Assembly: GCA_028095005.1 (NCBI GenBank)
Contig: CM051459.1
Coordinates: forward strand, 118,517,431-118,581,430
Direction: 5' to 3'
DNA from: Rhynchospora pubera
Lineage: Eukaryota > Streptophyta > Magnoliopsida > Poales > Cyperaceae
Length of the DNA: 64,000 nucleotides
The translations under genes and the position numbers were made by a program. Positions within the stretch are counted from its first letter, which is position 1. The number at the start of each line of letters is the position of its first letter. This document shows, piece after piece, positions 21,011-30,712 of the stretch. The notes beneath the pieces were generated by a model that made no database searches, was not told where the DNA came from, and was given only the letters and a program-made list of their open reading frames with translations.

Positions 21011-24000
21011 ATGCCGAGGATCCCACGAATCAAGTTTCCCCAGAGGCATCTGCCTAAATCCTCCGGTATCGACCAATCTCGCAATCTTTTCCCTTTTTTG
21101 TTTTCATTTTTTTTCTTTTTAATTTGGTTAAATTAAATAGATCTATTTTGAAATTTGTTGTTGGTTACATTTTGTTCAGCGACTCCTGCGCCATCTGATC
21201 AGAACTTGTTCTTCGCTTCTCAGCAGGGTTAGTGTAATCCGAAATTTTGAGTTTTGTTTCTGAAAATTTTAATGTTTCATCAGTTTACTATTGCATGGAA
21301 TAGAGGGAAATAAGCAAATTTGTATCGATTAAGTTCTTGTACTGTAAACTAGTCTCAGTTTTTACTCGTTGGTATTTTACTTTTAACTGTGCCTTAAATG
21401 AATTGCTATATTGAGCTTCATTTTGTTCAAACTTATGTAAAATGAATTTACATAATGAAGAAAATTTATAACAAATAACTACAGTTTCTATTGTTTGTAA
21501 AAAAAGAATATATATAAACTATAAAGAAAAGATTTTAAATCCCTGCATTGTTGGGTAAAATTGTTGACAGTTTGATACATTGGTCTAAAGCACAATACAT
21601 GGAATAGGCTTATGGCTGGTTTCATCAACGCTTGATAAGCACTATACATTTTGTCATAAGATCAGTGCATTATTTCCTTGATTTTATTTATTTGATTATC
21701 ACTTTTTTTTTTAAACTCTTAATAATCATTAGCCAAGTCGCAACCAACGGTGCCAGCATCTGCACCTGGAGAAAAACCTAGCTACAGGTTTAAGTCTGAT
21801 GTACCAGCTGCTCCATCTAATAGTGCTTTAGGTGGAAAGGCTTCCCTTCTTCCAAAGCGTACCCCTGTTACTGAAGAAGAGATTGATGTTATAATGGTAA
21901 CTTACAAACTCCCATTAATTAATTAATTTATATTTATATTTATTTTATTTTGGAACTTCAATAGCATGGCATTGAATATGTGAGTTCATATGCTGGTAAG
22001 TCCTGGATGATGAAACCAACCTGTACAAAGTATGTTATTTACTGGTGTTGAAATCAAGTTAATTTGTATAAGTACGTTGTGTGGAAAAAGGTTTCAATTG
22101 GATTTTGTACTTCATAACCATATTATTTATAATCAAAGAAGATAATGTTTTTTTATTGTGAAAGCAAAAACCTTGAATTTTCAAATTAGTCATGGTGTAA
22201 GAGTTACTGTGCATTAATTCTAGAGCTCGAGATACATATTCCTTCTAGCTTCTTCAAAAAGATACTACCAAGCTAATTTCCCATTTTATCCCTTTTATAT
22301 CTAGCAAAGAAGAAATTAGAAAGGAGTGTTGGTTAGGGCATCTTTTGGGTTTCAAAATGGAGAATACATATTTATATTTCACTGTATATGTGGGAGAAGT
22401 GATGTTTTGCAATGGTACTCATGAAATTGTTGCTAAACTCGTGTTATGAATTGAAATTTTGCAATGAAGAAGAGGCGTACTATTTGTTTAATCCATCCTC
22501 TTCAGTTCCTCAGTATCATTTATGCAATCTTAATTTATTTGCTTACATTTCGGATGCACGCCTGGAGATTTTGAAACTAGGTGCTATTTCTTATAATTTT
22601 ATTGATGAATGAAAATGTTACGAGCTTTGGTTGGGAGTAGAAGGAAGAAGAGAGACAGAGAGATAAGAGATAAAAGGAGAAGACTATTTTTATTAATTTC
22701 TGCTTAAAATCCTCATACAATACTAATACTCATTATATAGAGTATTTTCTAATATGCCAAGAACTAGAAATATAACAACTATTGTAAACTAAGGAAAGAT
22801 GCATAAAAATAAGGAAAGATACATAATATCAAATAATATCTAATAATTCTGATTTATTGGAAACTAGAATCTAAATTATAATCTATTATATTATTTCCTT
22901 AAAGGACCGGTAACATTTCCCCCGTCCATGAGAATCAGCTTGTCCTCAAGCTGAAAATGGATAATGGATTATCCAGGCGCTTCATTGGCATCATTGTCCA
23001 CAATCTCTTGCCATAATAGTCGCTTGCGCTTATGGCCCCTTGTGTATAGTTCATCACAATTGAAGCACAAACCCTTTTGACATCTCTCAGGCACTTCAAA
23101 TGAGATGGGACGACATAAAGAACGTTGACATGGTAGCGCCATCAGTTCAGGAGGTTCAAGAAAAATACTTGTGGCAGGGGTCATGCAGTAGCAACACTCC
23201 AAAGCATGAGCTAAGCTTATGGCATGTTGCAGGTCAAAATGCTTATGTAACTCGACATCAGTTCGAAGAGGGTTTGAGAGGCCATCGGTGAAAACGTGCA
23301 TTTGTTGAGTTGGAGTAACCAAATCAACAGTGAAAATATGCATCTGTGTAGTTGGAGTAACCAAATCAGCGGTGGCGCGAGATTGTGGACGGTGGTTCTC
23401 ATCTGTTTTGGGAGGATGCTCTAATGCGAGCAAACGATCTTCAAACAGAGTTAGGCGACGCATGATCTCGTTCTGACCATGGAGAAGCTGTTGGAAGGCA
23501 ACAAAGACATCGAAGGGTGGAATCTTATCAATGGACATCTTGACTGTTTGGATCTTTTTGGTCTCTGATACCAAATTGTTACGAGCTTTGGTTGGGAGTA
23601 GAAGGAAGAAGAGAGACAGAGAGATAAGAGATAAAAGGAGAAGACTATTTTTATTAATTTCTGCTTAAAATCCTCATACAATACTAATACTCATTATATA
23701 GAGTATTTTCTAATATGCCAAGAACTAGAAATATAACAACTATTGTAAACTAAGGAAAGATGCATAAAAATAAGGAAAGATACATAATATCAAATAATAT
23801 CTAATAATTCTGATTTATTGGAAACTAGAATCTAAATTATAATCTATTATATTATTTCCTTAAAGGACCGGTAACAGAAAATAAGCAATGTGATCAAATG
23901 ATTTTCACTTGAGTTCATATGGTTGCTTCGTTTTGACAATGCATAATATATATGATATAGGACCATCCACTATGGTCTAGTAAGAGGGGTTTGGGGTTCT

Positions 24001-24298
24001 GCTAATTTTTCACTTGAGTTCATTGGTTGCTTCATTTTAACAATGCAAACTGTAAATGATATAGGACGATCCACTATGGTCTAATAAGAGGGGTTTGGGG
24101 TTCTGGTTCAGCTACAAATAATTCCTGGATAAGAAAAGGAGTTGACAATAGAAGCTAGACAACTAAAATACTGATGAAAGTGGTGTATGTAGGTTTAGTA
24201 CTGATATGCTGTTGTTGTACTAAAATATCAGTGTGGAAATCTGGTGTTCATAACCTTGTATATATGTTTTTTGTTGGCAGTTGGGTGGATGTCTCTGA
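21011..24298 (+). CDS. KGD4/MRPS36-like small subunit of 2-oxoglutarate dehydrogenase (spliced)
   Basis: Four exons: 21011-21065, 21180-21227, 21733-21896 and 24281-24298, all with GT-AG borders and consistent phases, giving 94 residues. The N-terminus MPRIPRIKFPQRH and the C-terminus LLPKRTPVTEEEIDVIMLGG match the two conserved ends of the eukaryotic KGD4/MRPS36/YMR31 family (a hydrophobic-I-K/R-F-P-x-R motif and an RR/KR-x-P-V-S/T-x-E-E-hydrophobic-GG motif). Between them is a Pro/Ser/Ala-rich, probably disordered linker. In yeast and animals this small mitochondrial protein tethers the E3 (lipoamide dehydrogenase) subunit to the E1-E2 core of the 2-oxoglutarate dehydrogenase complex; that role here is inferred from the motifs. 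The last exon codes only LGGCL and stop and lies after a 2.4-kb intron that contains a young LTR element, so transcript processing may be affected. The start is supported by the left paralogue, which begins with the same exon structure. Confidence 0.72.
22616..22915 (-). repeat. LTR (3' LTR in element orientation)
   Basis: 300 bp, TGTTAC...GTAACA, apparently identical to 23577-23876. It contains AT-rich stretches including CATTATATAGAG, which on either strand could serve as a TATA-type promoter element. Confidence 0.95.
22916..22923 (-). other. Polypurine tract of the LTR element
   Basis: On the minus strand GGGGGAAA directly abuts the 3' LTR (22615-22915 side), where plus-strand DNA synthesis is primed. 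Confidence 0.8.
22969..23538 (-). CDS. Truncated Ty3/gypsy Gag with defective zinc knuckle
   Basis: 189-residue frame from the ATG at 23538 (MSIDKIPPFDVF...); the frame is open a further 12 codons upstream into the primer site but without an ATG. The start resembles gypsy Gag (short helical region with LLHGQNEIMRRL and FEDRLLALE). Near the C-terminus comes CFNCDELYTRGHKRKRL, which fits the gypsy CX2CX4HX4C knuckle except that the last Cys is replaced by Arg, so zinc binding is probably lost. The middle of Gag is shortened and contains an imperfect repeat (the TPTTQMHIFT / TPTQQMHVFT pair). The frame ends 50 bases before the purine tract; all of pol is deleted. Confidence 0.8.
   Translation of the reverse strand: MSIDKIPPFDVFVAFQQLLHGQNEIMRRLTLFEDRLLALEHPPKTDENHRPQSRATADLVTPTTQMHIFTVDLVTPTQQMHVFTDGLSNPLRTDVELHKHFDLQHAISLAHALECCYCMTPATSIFLEPPELMALPCQRSLCRPISFEVPERCQKGLCFNCDELYTRGHKRKRLLWQEIVDNDANEAPG
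23563..23573 (-). other. Primer-binding site, initiator tRNA-Met type
   Basis: On the minus strand TGGTATCAGAG lies three bases inside the 5' LTR border. It matches the complement of the 3' end of plant initiator tRNA-Met over 11 bases, the usual primer for plant LTR retrotransposons. Confidence 0.9.
23577..23876 (-). repeat. LTR (5' LTR in element orientation)
   Basis: 300 bp, the partner of 22616-22915. Its outer border is followed by the target duplication GAAAA at 23877-23881. Confidence 0.95.
23902..24105 (+). repeat. Two-copy tandem repeat, about 100-bp unit, in intron 3
   Basis: Copy 1 (23902-24001) and copy 2 (24007-24105) both run from TTTTCACTTGAGTTCAT through ATGATATAGGA(C)C(G)ATCCAC to GAGGGGTTTGGGGTTCTG with a few differences. 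The second copy ends about 175 bases before the last exon of the KGD4-like gene. Confidence 0.85.
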
Positions 24299-24299
24299 T

Positions 24300-25440
24300 T
24301 GGTGGTTCAAGCTTTTGTCTGCTTGATGAATTGAATAAGATGCAGCTCAGATAATTTTGAGTCTTAAGTTCATATCCTATATGATGTCTTTGACCAGATT
24401 TTAGTCATTGAGCTGAGATGTAAGCAACTAAGTGGAAGTTGTCATCTGATTAACTCTTCCTTTTTTGATGTTTCTAAATACATATTGTTCAGTTTTCCAA
24501 ATGGATGCCTTTTCATGAATGAGGAGTTTGTTTGTTTATGTGTTAAAGTATTTTTCTGAAATATTGAAGTTATGTATTATGGTTGTGTCAATGCTGATAA
24601 AGAAAGATACCTGGCACCATGGGGTGATCATAATTGCTGATACATGTGATATTGCGATTATCCTAAATAGTTGCGGGGCTTTTAACCTGGTTAAGATTCC
24701 AATTTTGACCACTAATACAGTACTGGTACAGAATTGTAGGAAGTCTAGTGGGTTCCTGCATTTTTAGTTGCTTGTACCATGTTTCAGTTTCACTTCTAAA
24801 CTTAGGCCATAGAAAAGGTTTAAAAACGCATAAAAAAGATGTTAATATTTTCAGGAAAAGAAAAGAAAATAAAGGGAAAGAATGCTAACTAATTCACGGT
24901 TTTGCTGCTGTAAAGTTGTATGTTCAGCTAGTTTATCAACTACGAAGGAAATGGAAAATTTTAACCAAAAAGAAAGGTCTTTTCTAGATTAAAACATTTT
25001 AAATATATTTAATCATAAATTTGTATCAGAACATTATTTGCATGCGCGTCCAAATTTTTGTTAATTGCATAAATCCATCTCTTTGTTTTTTGTTTTATAT
25101 CCAGCATATTATGTATGAATAAATCAATTCAGAACAAAAAAAAAACATTCAGTTTTTCAAAATTACAAAAATAGATATAAATTTTACTAAGAAAAGAATA
25201 TAACATCCGAACAATTCTTTGGGAAACGTATATTCTTGTTCCAAGTACCTTTCTGGAGCTCTTGTCAGTGACTTGTTATATTGTTGGAAGCATATGGTAT
25301 CATTTAACGATCCCCTTTAGAAATTCACCACGAGTCCTCGACCAAAGCAACAGTAAATCTCTCACGAGCCACCATAGTACATACATAACGACAATTTCTT
25401 TCCTCAAAACTAAAGTACAAGTACAACCATTGGTTCCTTA
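24300..25440. other. 3' flank of the KGD4-like gene, intergenic
   Basis: Probably holds the 3' UTR of the upstream gene and the promoter of the next. No separate gene seen; the 82-codon open frame at 24519-24767 has no recognisable domain. Confidence 0.4.
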
Positions 25441-25452
25441 GATTCGAATTCG

Positions 25453-27990
25453 ATGAATCTCTCCAGTGTAGAGGCCATGTCTTGCTCCAGTTCTTCCCCT
25501 CCATTTTCTCTGTTGGGTTTCTCTTTCTCCCCTTCACACAAACCAAAGATTAGATGCGCGTTTTCACTGCCAAGAAAGCAGCTTAGAATAACTTGCTTGA
25601 GGATTAGTGTAGAAGAAATCTCTGCGGTTGTGCACAACAAGGTACTTCTAATTCTCTTTTTATCTCAAATATATGGTGGATATTTTCCTAATTTTGGGGT
25701 ATAATTTGAAATTTTGTGAAGGTTTTAGTGGCATCTACTATTTCAACAGCAATTGGGCAATTATCGAAGCCTCTAACTAAAGCAGCCATTAATGGAAAAG
25801 AGATTGATTGGAGGGATGCAGTTCGCTCTGGTGGGATGCCTTCAACCCATTCAGCTGTAAGATGAATGATGATTTTGTTGAATTTTCAGCTGGTACTGGT
25901 ATTGTACCAGTCAGACAGAATTTTTTTAATAGACCTTACTTTGGTTAATTATTCATAGTTGAACTAGGGGTGGATTTTACTTGTGGTAAGGAATTGGCAC
26001 AAGAAAATTGCTGTCAAACATGTAAATAAAGGGGGTCTCAATTATTTGAGCTTTCATGTTTCCTTAGTAAATGGTTTTGAATTTTGATATCAAATTTTGT
26101 ATCCTTTTTCCAATATGCAGAGTGTGGTCGCAGCTGCTACTTCGCTAGGTTTAGAAAGGTTAGCTTTCAGCTCTTTCTTATCTCAATTTTATAACGAATT
26201 TCACTCGAGAGTATGTCACTCTTTAATAGGAAACATGTTAGTATTGATTTGAGCCATTTAGTTAATCATAGGTAAAATATGTCCAAATTGTTTATTGATT
26301 TGAGCCTACTGGGTCCACTTTGTATTCTCTCCATTGATATCAAAGATAAGAATTGACATGCCCCCAACTTTAATCTTTCTAATTTAATTAGACGGAATGG
26401 ACTTGTTGAGGTCTTTGTAGGCTTGAACATTTCTGAGAATTATAGGATTTCATCCTTCTATTGTTTAGTGCCTTAGTTTGATGATTAGAAACTTATGTTA
26501 TGTAGCTGACCGATAACATTGAATGGACCCAATAGGATTTGCAACTGTGTTGGGCAGAGCAGTAATTGACAGGCAAAAACATTAATCAAATGAATCAATT
26601 CATATAGTTTTGACAGCCATAAACTAGTAGAAATGTGAACAAAGTAAAAGTTTGGCGACAAATTTGAACTTTCAACAAGATTTAGGAGAAAGAATTGAAA
26701 TTGGCTTTTTTATGCATAATGAAGTTGAAGTATGCACCTAAAGAAAACAAAATGCTAGAAGCATTGTGCAATTATTATACTAGAGAATGAAAGTATGTTG
26801 TAATAACCAAGAAAAATGAAAGACTAGCTAGACCACTTAATGGGAACTCTGACCAGTACTGGAAGGCAGTACCAAAATCCAATATTTTGTAAATTAATAC
26901 TTTGGATTTAATAGGTATTTGGTGAACTAATAATTCTCTGACCACGTATATTATTTGTACTCACAATGTAACTTGGTAATAATATTGTTTGGTTTATAAT
27001 GTTGTTTGACATAGATGTTCATGGTTGAATGTAATGTGTTAACTTCTATGATCCATAATGTAATATAATGATATGAATGTAAATTAGAATGCAGGGGATT
27101 TTCTGATTCAATTTTCGGCATGTCTGTTGTTTTTGCTGCTCTTGTCATGTATGATGCTCAGGTATATTTTTTACACCATTTCACAGTACTGCCCTTTTCT
27201 CCTACATCTTTGTTTCTCACAGCCAATTCCAAACATCTAAAGTAATAGCACTTGTCCAGCTTTTTATATTTTGACAAACAATACCATGCCAAATCAGTTT
27301 TTCAACAATACCACAATAATTAAATGAAATTCAACAAAGATGCTGGGGATAAGATAGTCTTTTCCTATCCACAAGACATGGTGTTCAGTGATATCAAAAG
27401 AAAGTTGTTGATCATTGTCAACAATCAGACAAAATATTGCCTCAAGGGCCATCTAATCTTATTCAACTATTCAATTTTCATATGTCATTAGTGACTAATG
27501 GATTTACATAACTCTCAAATGAATTTCTGGAAGTGAGAAAAGAAGTGGTCTTTTATTCAAACTATTCAATGTTTACAAGTCATTACTAATTCCTTTCTGC
27601 CACAATAAATTTCAGGGAGTGAGAAAAGAAGTAGGGTACCATGCACAGGTTCTAAACAAGATAATAGCCCTCGAAGGGAGCTCTGTCCCATGTTTGGACA
27701 GAGAAGATAATGCTAAGGCCAAAACTGGGGTTCACAACATTAATAATTCTGAGTTAAAAATTTCACAATCATTTCCATTAAATGAAAATTCAGCGGCTTC
27801 CACCAGCACTATTGCTGCAAAACAGTTGGACACGACGAGTAGTCTGCAAAAGGCTTCTGCTCAGCCACTAGAAATGGCTGCTCTGAAATGTGAGCCATTA
27901 AACGAATCAGTTGGTCACACTAGGGTTCAGGTATTAGTTGGCGCATTTTTAGGTTTCGTTGTAAGTTTAATTGTTGATACTGCCTTGTGA
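25453..27990 (+). CDS. DUF212 / divergent PAP2 (acid phosphatase-vanadium haloperoxidase-related) protein, plastid-type (spliced)
   Basis: Five exons: 25453-25641, 25722-25856, 26121-26158, 27095-27161 and 27616-27990, with GT-AG borders and matching phases, giving 267 residues. The N-terminus is Ser-rich and poor in acids (SCSSSSPPFSLLGFSFSPS, about 10-28), consistent with a plastid transit peptide. The DUF212 core follows: hydrophobic VLVASTISTAIGQLSKPL, EIDWRDAVRSGGMPSTHSA (the PSTHSA loop is the family signature and recalls the S-x-x-H of PAP2 phosphatases), VVAAATSLGLERGFSDSIFG, and VMYDAQGVRKEVGYHAQVLN. A variable Ser-rich insert (about 170-235) precedes the conserved SVGHTRVQVLVGAFLGF. 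The family is widespread in plants and bacteria; its substrate is not established. The stop follows GFVVSLIVDTAL, but a strong donor-like GTAAGT lies just inside that end (27961), so an alternative last exon is possible. Confidence 0.88.
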
Positions 27991-28615
27991 TGAGCGTCAT
28001 ATCATTTTTTTCCCCCATTTGTTATTTAGAAATGCAGAGGAATCATGCATGTAATTTGTTATTTAGCTGGTTACTGATACATATTCATAAATTTATGTAG
28101 ATCATTTTTGTGCCAGGTAATCAAATCAGGTTCCCTTGAATTTACATTTTCTACAATCATGCTTAGAAATTTTTTTTGTTAATTTAGTCAAAGTTTTTGT
28201 TGTTTCTCCATCATCTCAGTTAACAACAGGAGGACAATTGCAGGTACTAAAATTGATTTATTTTTACCCACTTAGCCTCATGTAGAGTTGCCATAATTGA
28301 AGTTCGCTATCTGTCTATTATAGGTAAGACATCCTATTTCTCTTGAAAGAAAAAAAAAAAAAGTTGATATCCTACATCACACATCATTTATAGTTGCTTT
28401 TCCATCCCCCACTTTGCATAAACCCGAATAGACAAAAAATGAGGCTTCAGTAGACTTAATGTTTCACGAAAGACAGATTCATTTTCTCTGAAGTATTGTT
28501 TGATCTGTATCATACATACAGTACAGACTACCAATATTATCTTTCCTTTACTCAATTTTGTGTGACCCAAAAGGCACTCCAACCCGATAATTGATTCCAT
28601 GCCCATTTAGTCCTT

Positions 28616-30350
28616 TTGTTTTGGGCTCGGATTCAACACTGCATTAGCCACAAAACTCGTCAATTTGTTTGTGTTTGCAATTGTTTACTCCATGCACACA
28701 ACCTGTTCGACAGAAATACTAACAGAAATGTTTTCTTTGGAAACATGCTCATTCGGGCCTATGCATGGAATAGGCTGTATGAAACAGCAATCTCATTGTA
28801 CGATCAAATGATTGATCATGGTATTGAGCCTGATAATTTCATATTTTCATTTACAGTCAAAGCATGCTCTGCTTTGTTAGATATTAGGAATGACCGAGAG
28901 ATTCACGAACAGGATTACAAAAAAGGTGTGCTGTGATGTGTACACCGGTTCCAATCTCATTTACATGTATGCAAAATGTGACTGTGCGAATGAGGCACGA
29001 CAGGTGTTCAACAATATACCTGACAGATGTTGTGCTTTCGAATTCACTGGTTGTTGCATATTCACAAAATGGACATCTGAGAGATGCACTTTTGTTGTTC
29101 CATGATACGGTTTATAATAAAGTGAGGCCCACAATTAGAGCTGTCAACGGCTGAGAAAAACACGTGATTCCGTTTCGATTAAGCGAAACATCACGAATAA
29201 CAGAAACCATTTATGTTTCGTTCCAATAACGAAACGGCAAACGAAATACCATATTCTAACGTTTCGACTGTTTCAGCCTCATTTCAAATTGTTTTATGTG
29301 TTATTTCTGAAGTGGAACGGAATGGATTGGTGTTCCGTTTCCTTATGCGAAAAGATAACAATTTGGGCCACAATCACATCTTTGCATAGGGTAGAGAGAT
29401 ACATGGTTCTGGATTGCAGCACTGTTTTGAGATGCTTGACAAGTTTAAATGAGCTCTTATGGGATTTTTATGCAAAGAGCGGCCAAGTTCAGGCTGCACG
29501 TGAACTGTTTGATCAATTGCTTGATAGATAGATGGCATTGTGGAATGCCATGATATGTATGGAATGCATGGCCATGAACATGAGGCTATTTTGTTGTTTG
29601 ATAAAATGACTGAAGATTGTGCCAGATCACAAAACCTTTGTTGATGTGTTGTCAGCATGTAATCATGGTGGGCATCAGAAAGAAGGGGCGTATTTCTTTC
29701 ATTAAATGGTGAATGAGTGCCCCATTTAATCAATCTTTTGAGGCATTTTCAGAGGTTAGATTAAGATTATGTGCTAATGCGCGCAAAACATGCCCATGAA
29801 ACCTGATTCAGTTGTCTCGGGTGCATTACTCAACTTGTAAATCGACCATAATGAAGAATTGGGTAAATTGGCATTGTAAAAGTTAATAGAATTGGAACTA
29901 ACTGGCTCTGGGAATAATGTATTATCATCTTACATCTACTCTTGATCTGGTAAATGGAGCGTGAAGCTGAGAAAACGAATGAATAATTAATAAAAGAGGC
30001 TTGAAGAAGATCATATATTGCTTCTAGTTGGATAGAAAACAAAACAACTGAATAACACCTGCATATTTCTAGTAAGAGACATCTTATCCTTTCTCAAAAG
30101 AGATATATATTGAATTGGAAAGATTAGAAGGGTTCGTGAAAGAAAATAGGTATGCCCCTGATACCAACCCATAGTGAGAGGTTGGCTGCTGCTTATGGGA
30201 TCATAAACACTCAGCCTGGCACAAGGCTAGCTAATGGTATTGATTTTTGAAAAACCTCAGTAGCAATCAAGCTCATTTCTAGGATTCTAGAGCAGGAGAT
30301 TTTTAGTGAGGGATGTGAACTGGTACCACTGTGCGGATTGTACATTCATA
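28616..30350 (+). pseudogene. DYW-class pentatricopeptide repeat (PPR) gene, broken
   Basis: Relics of a whole PLS-DYW PPR protein run in order along the plus strand, in several frames. They are: an N-terminal part with VFFGNMLIRAYAWNRLYETA and MIDHGIEPDNFIFSFTVKAC (28720-28875); SNLIYMYAKCD and an NSLVVAYSQNG-like repeat (28950-29090); FYAKSGQVQAARELFDQLL (29465-29525); the E-motif region PMKPDSVVSGALLN with CSWIE-like sequence (29790-30035); and DYW-domain relics HSERLAAAYGI(I)NTQPGTRL (about 30171-30230) and VRDVNWYHH (about 30313-30340). Frameshifts, in-frame stops and a hAT-like MITE (29136-29366) separate the blocks. Intact relatives are organelle RNA-editing factors. No product can be made from this copy. 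Confidence 0.85.
29136..29366. mobile_element. hAT-like MITE inside the PPR pseudogene
   Basis: 231-bp insertion starting TAGAGCTGTCAACGG, close to the hAT-type end TAGGGGTGTCAACGG of the element at 47529. It has many GAAACGG / CCGTTTC motifs as in that element. It is bordered by CCCACAAT (29128-29135) and GCCACAAT (29367-29374), an 8-bp duplication with one mismatch. PPR-like coding sequence resumes right after it. The right terminus is degenerate, so this is an old copy. Confidence 0.72.
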
Positions 30351-30712
30351 TTATCTGAAGAAGCAATACAGTTCTTATAATTCCATTGATTTTTTGCCAA
30401 CGGATAGATCACAAAATAAAGTTGTTTGTCTTCATATTGATAAGATTATATTATATGCTGGATTCTTAAGAGATAAAATGATGAAAGGATAGAGCAACTA
30501 TGCAATATATATGAAGCAAAAATAGATCAGTTCATTACTCATAAGCTTAATACAAGTGACTACCACTTCATTACAAAAATCAACAAATAGCTTCGAGAGA
30601 TTGCTCTGTCTAAAACCTGACAATATGGTCCAATGTAATGCACTTATATACATTTAACAGCCTCATACATAAAACCATCTAGAGATTGTTTTCTAAAACT
30701 GTAACCTCAATC

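Larger units (their letters stand above)
22616..23876 (-). mobile_element. Short non-autonomous Ty3/gypsy-type LTR retrotransposon
   Basis: 1261-bp element in intron 3 of the KGD4-like gene, opposite in orientation to it. It has two 300-bp LTRs (22616-22915 and 23577-23876) that I read as identical base for base. Each begins TGTTAC and ends GTAACA, and the element is flanked by the 5-bp duplication GAAAA (22611-22615 and 23877-23881). On the minus strand the 661-bp interior starts with a primer site (TGGTATCAGAG) and ends with a purine tract. It codes only a deleted gag; protease, reverse transcriptase, RNase H and integrase are all missing. Identical LTRs mean a recent insertion, mobilised by a full-length relative elsewhere. 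It resembles TRIM/LARD-type elements but differs by keeping gag sequence. Confidence 0.95.

Noticed and set aside
23100..23402. Plus- and minus-strand frames overlapping the gag of the LTR element
   Set aside because: Shadows of the gag frame on the minus strand; the gag frame has the CCHC-type motif.
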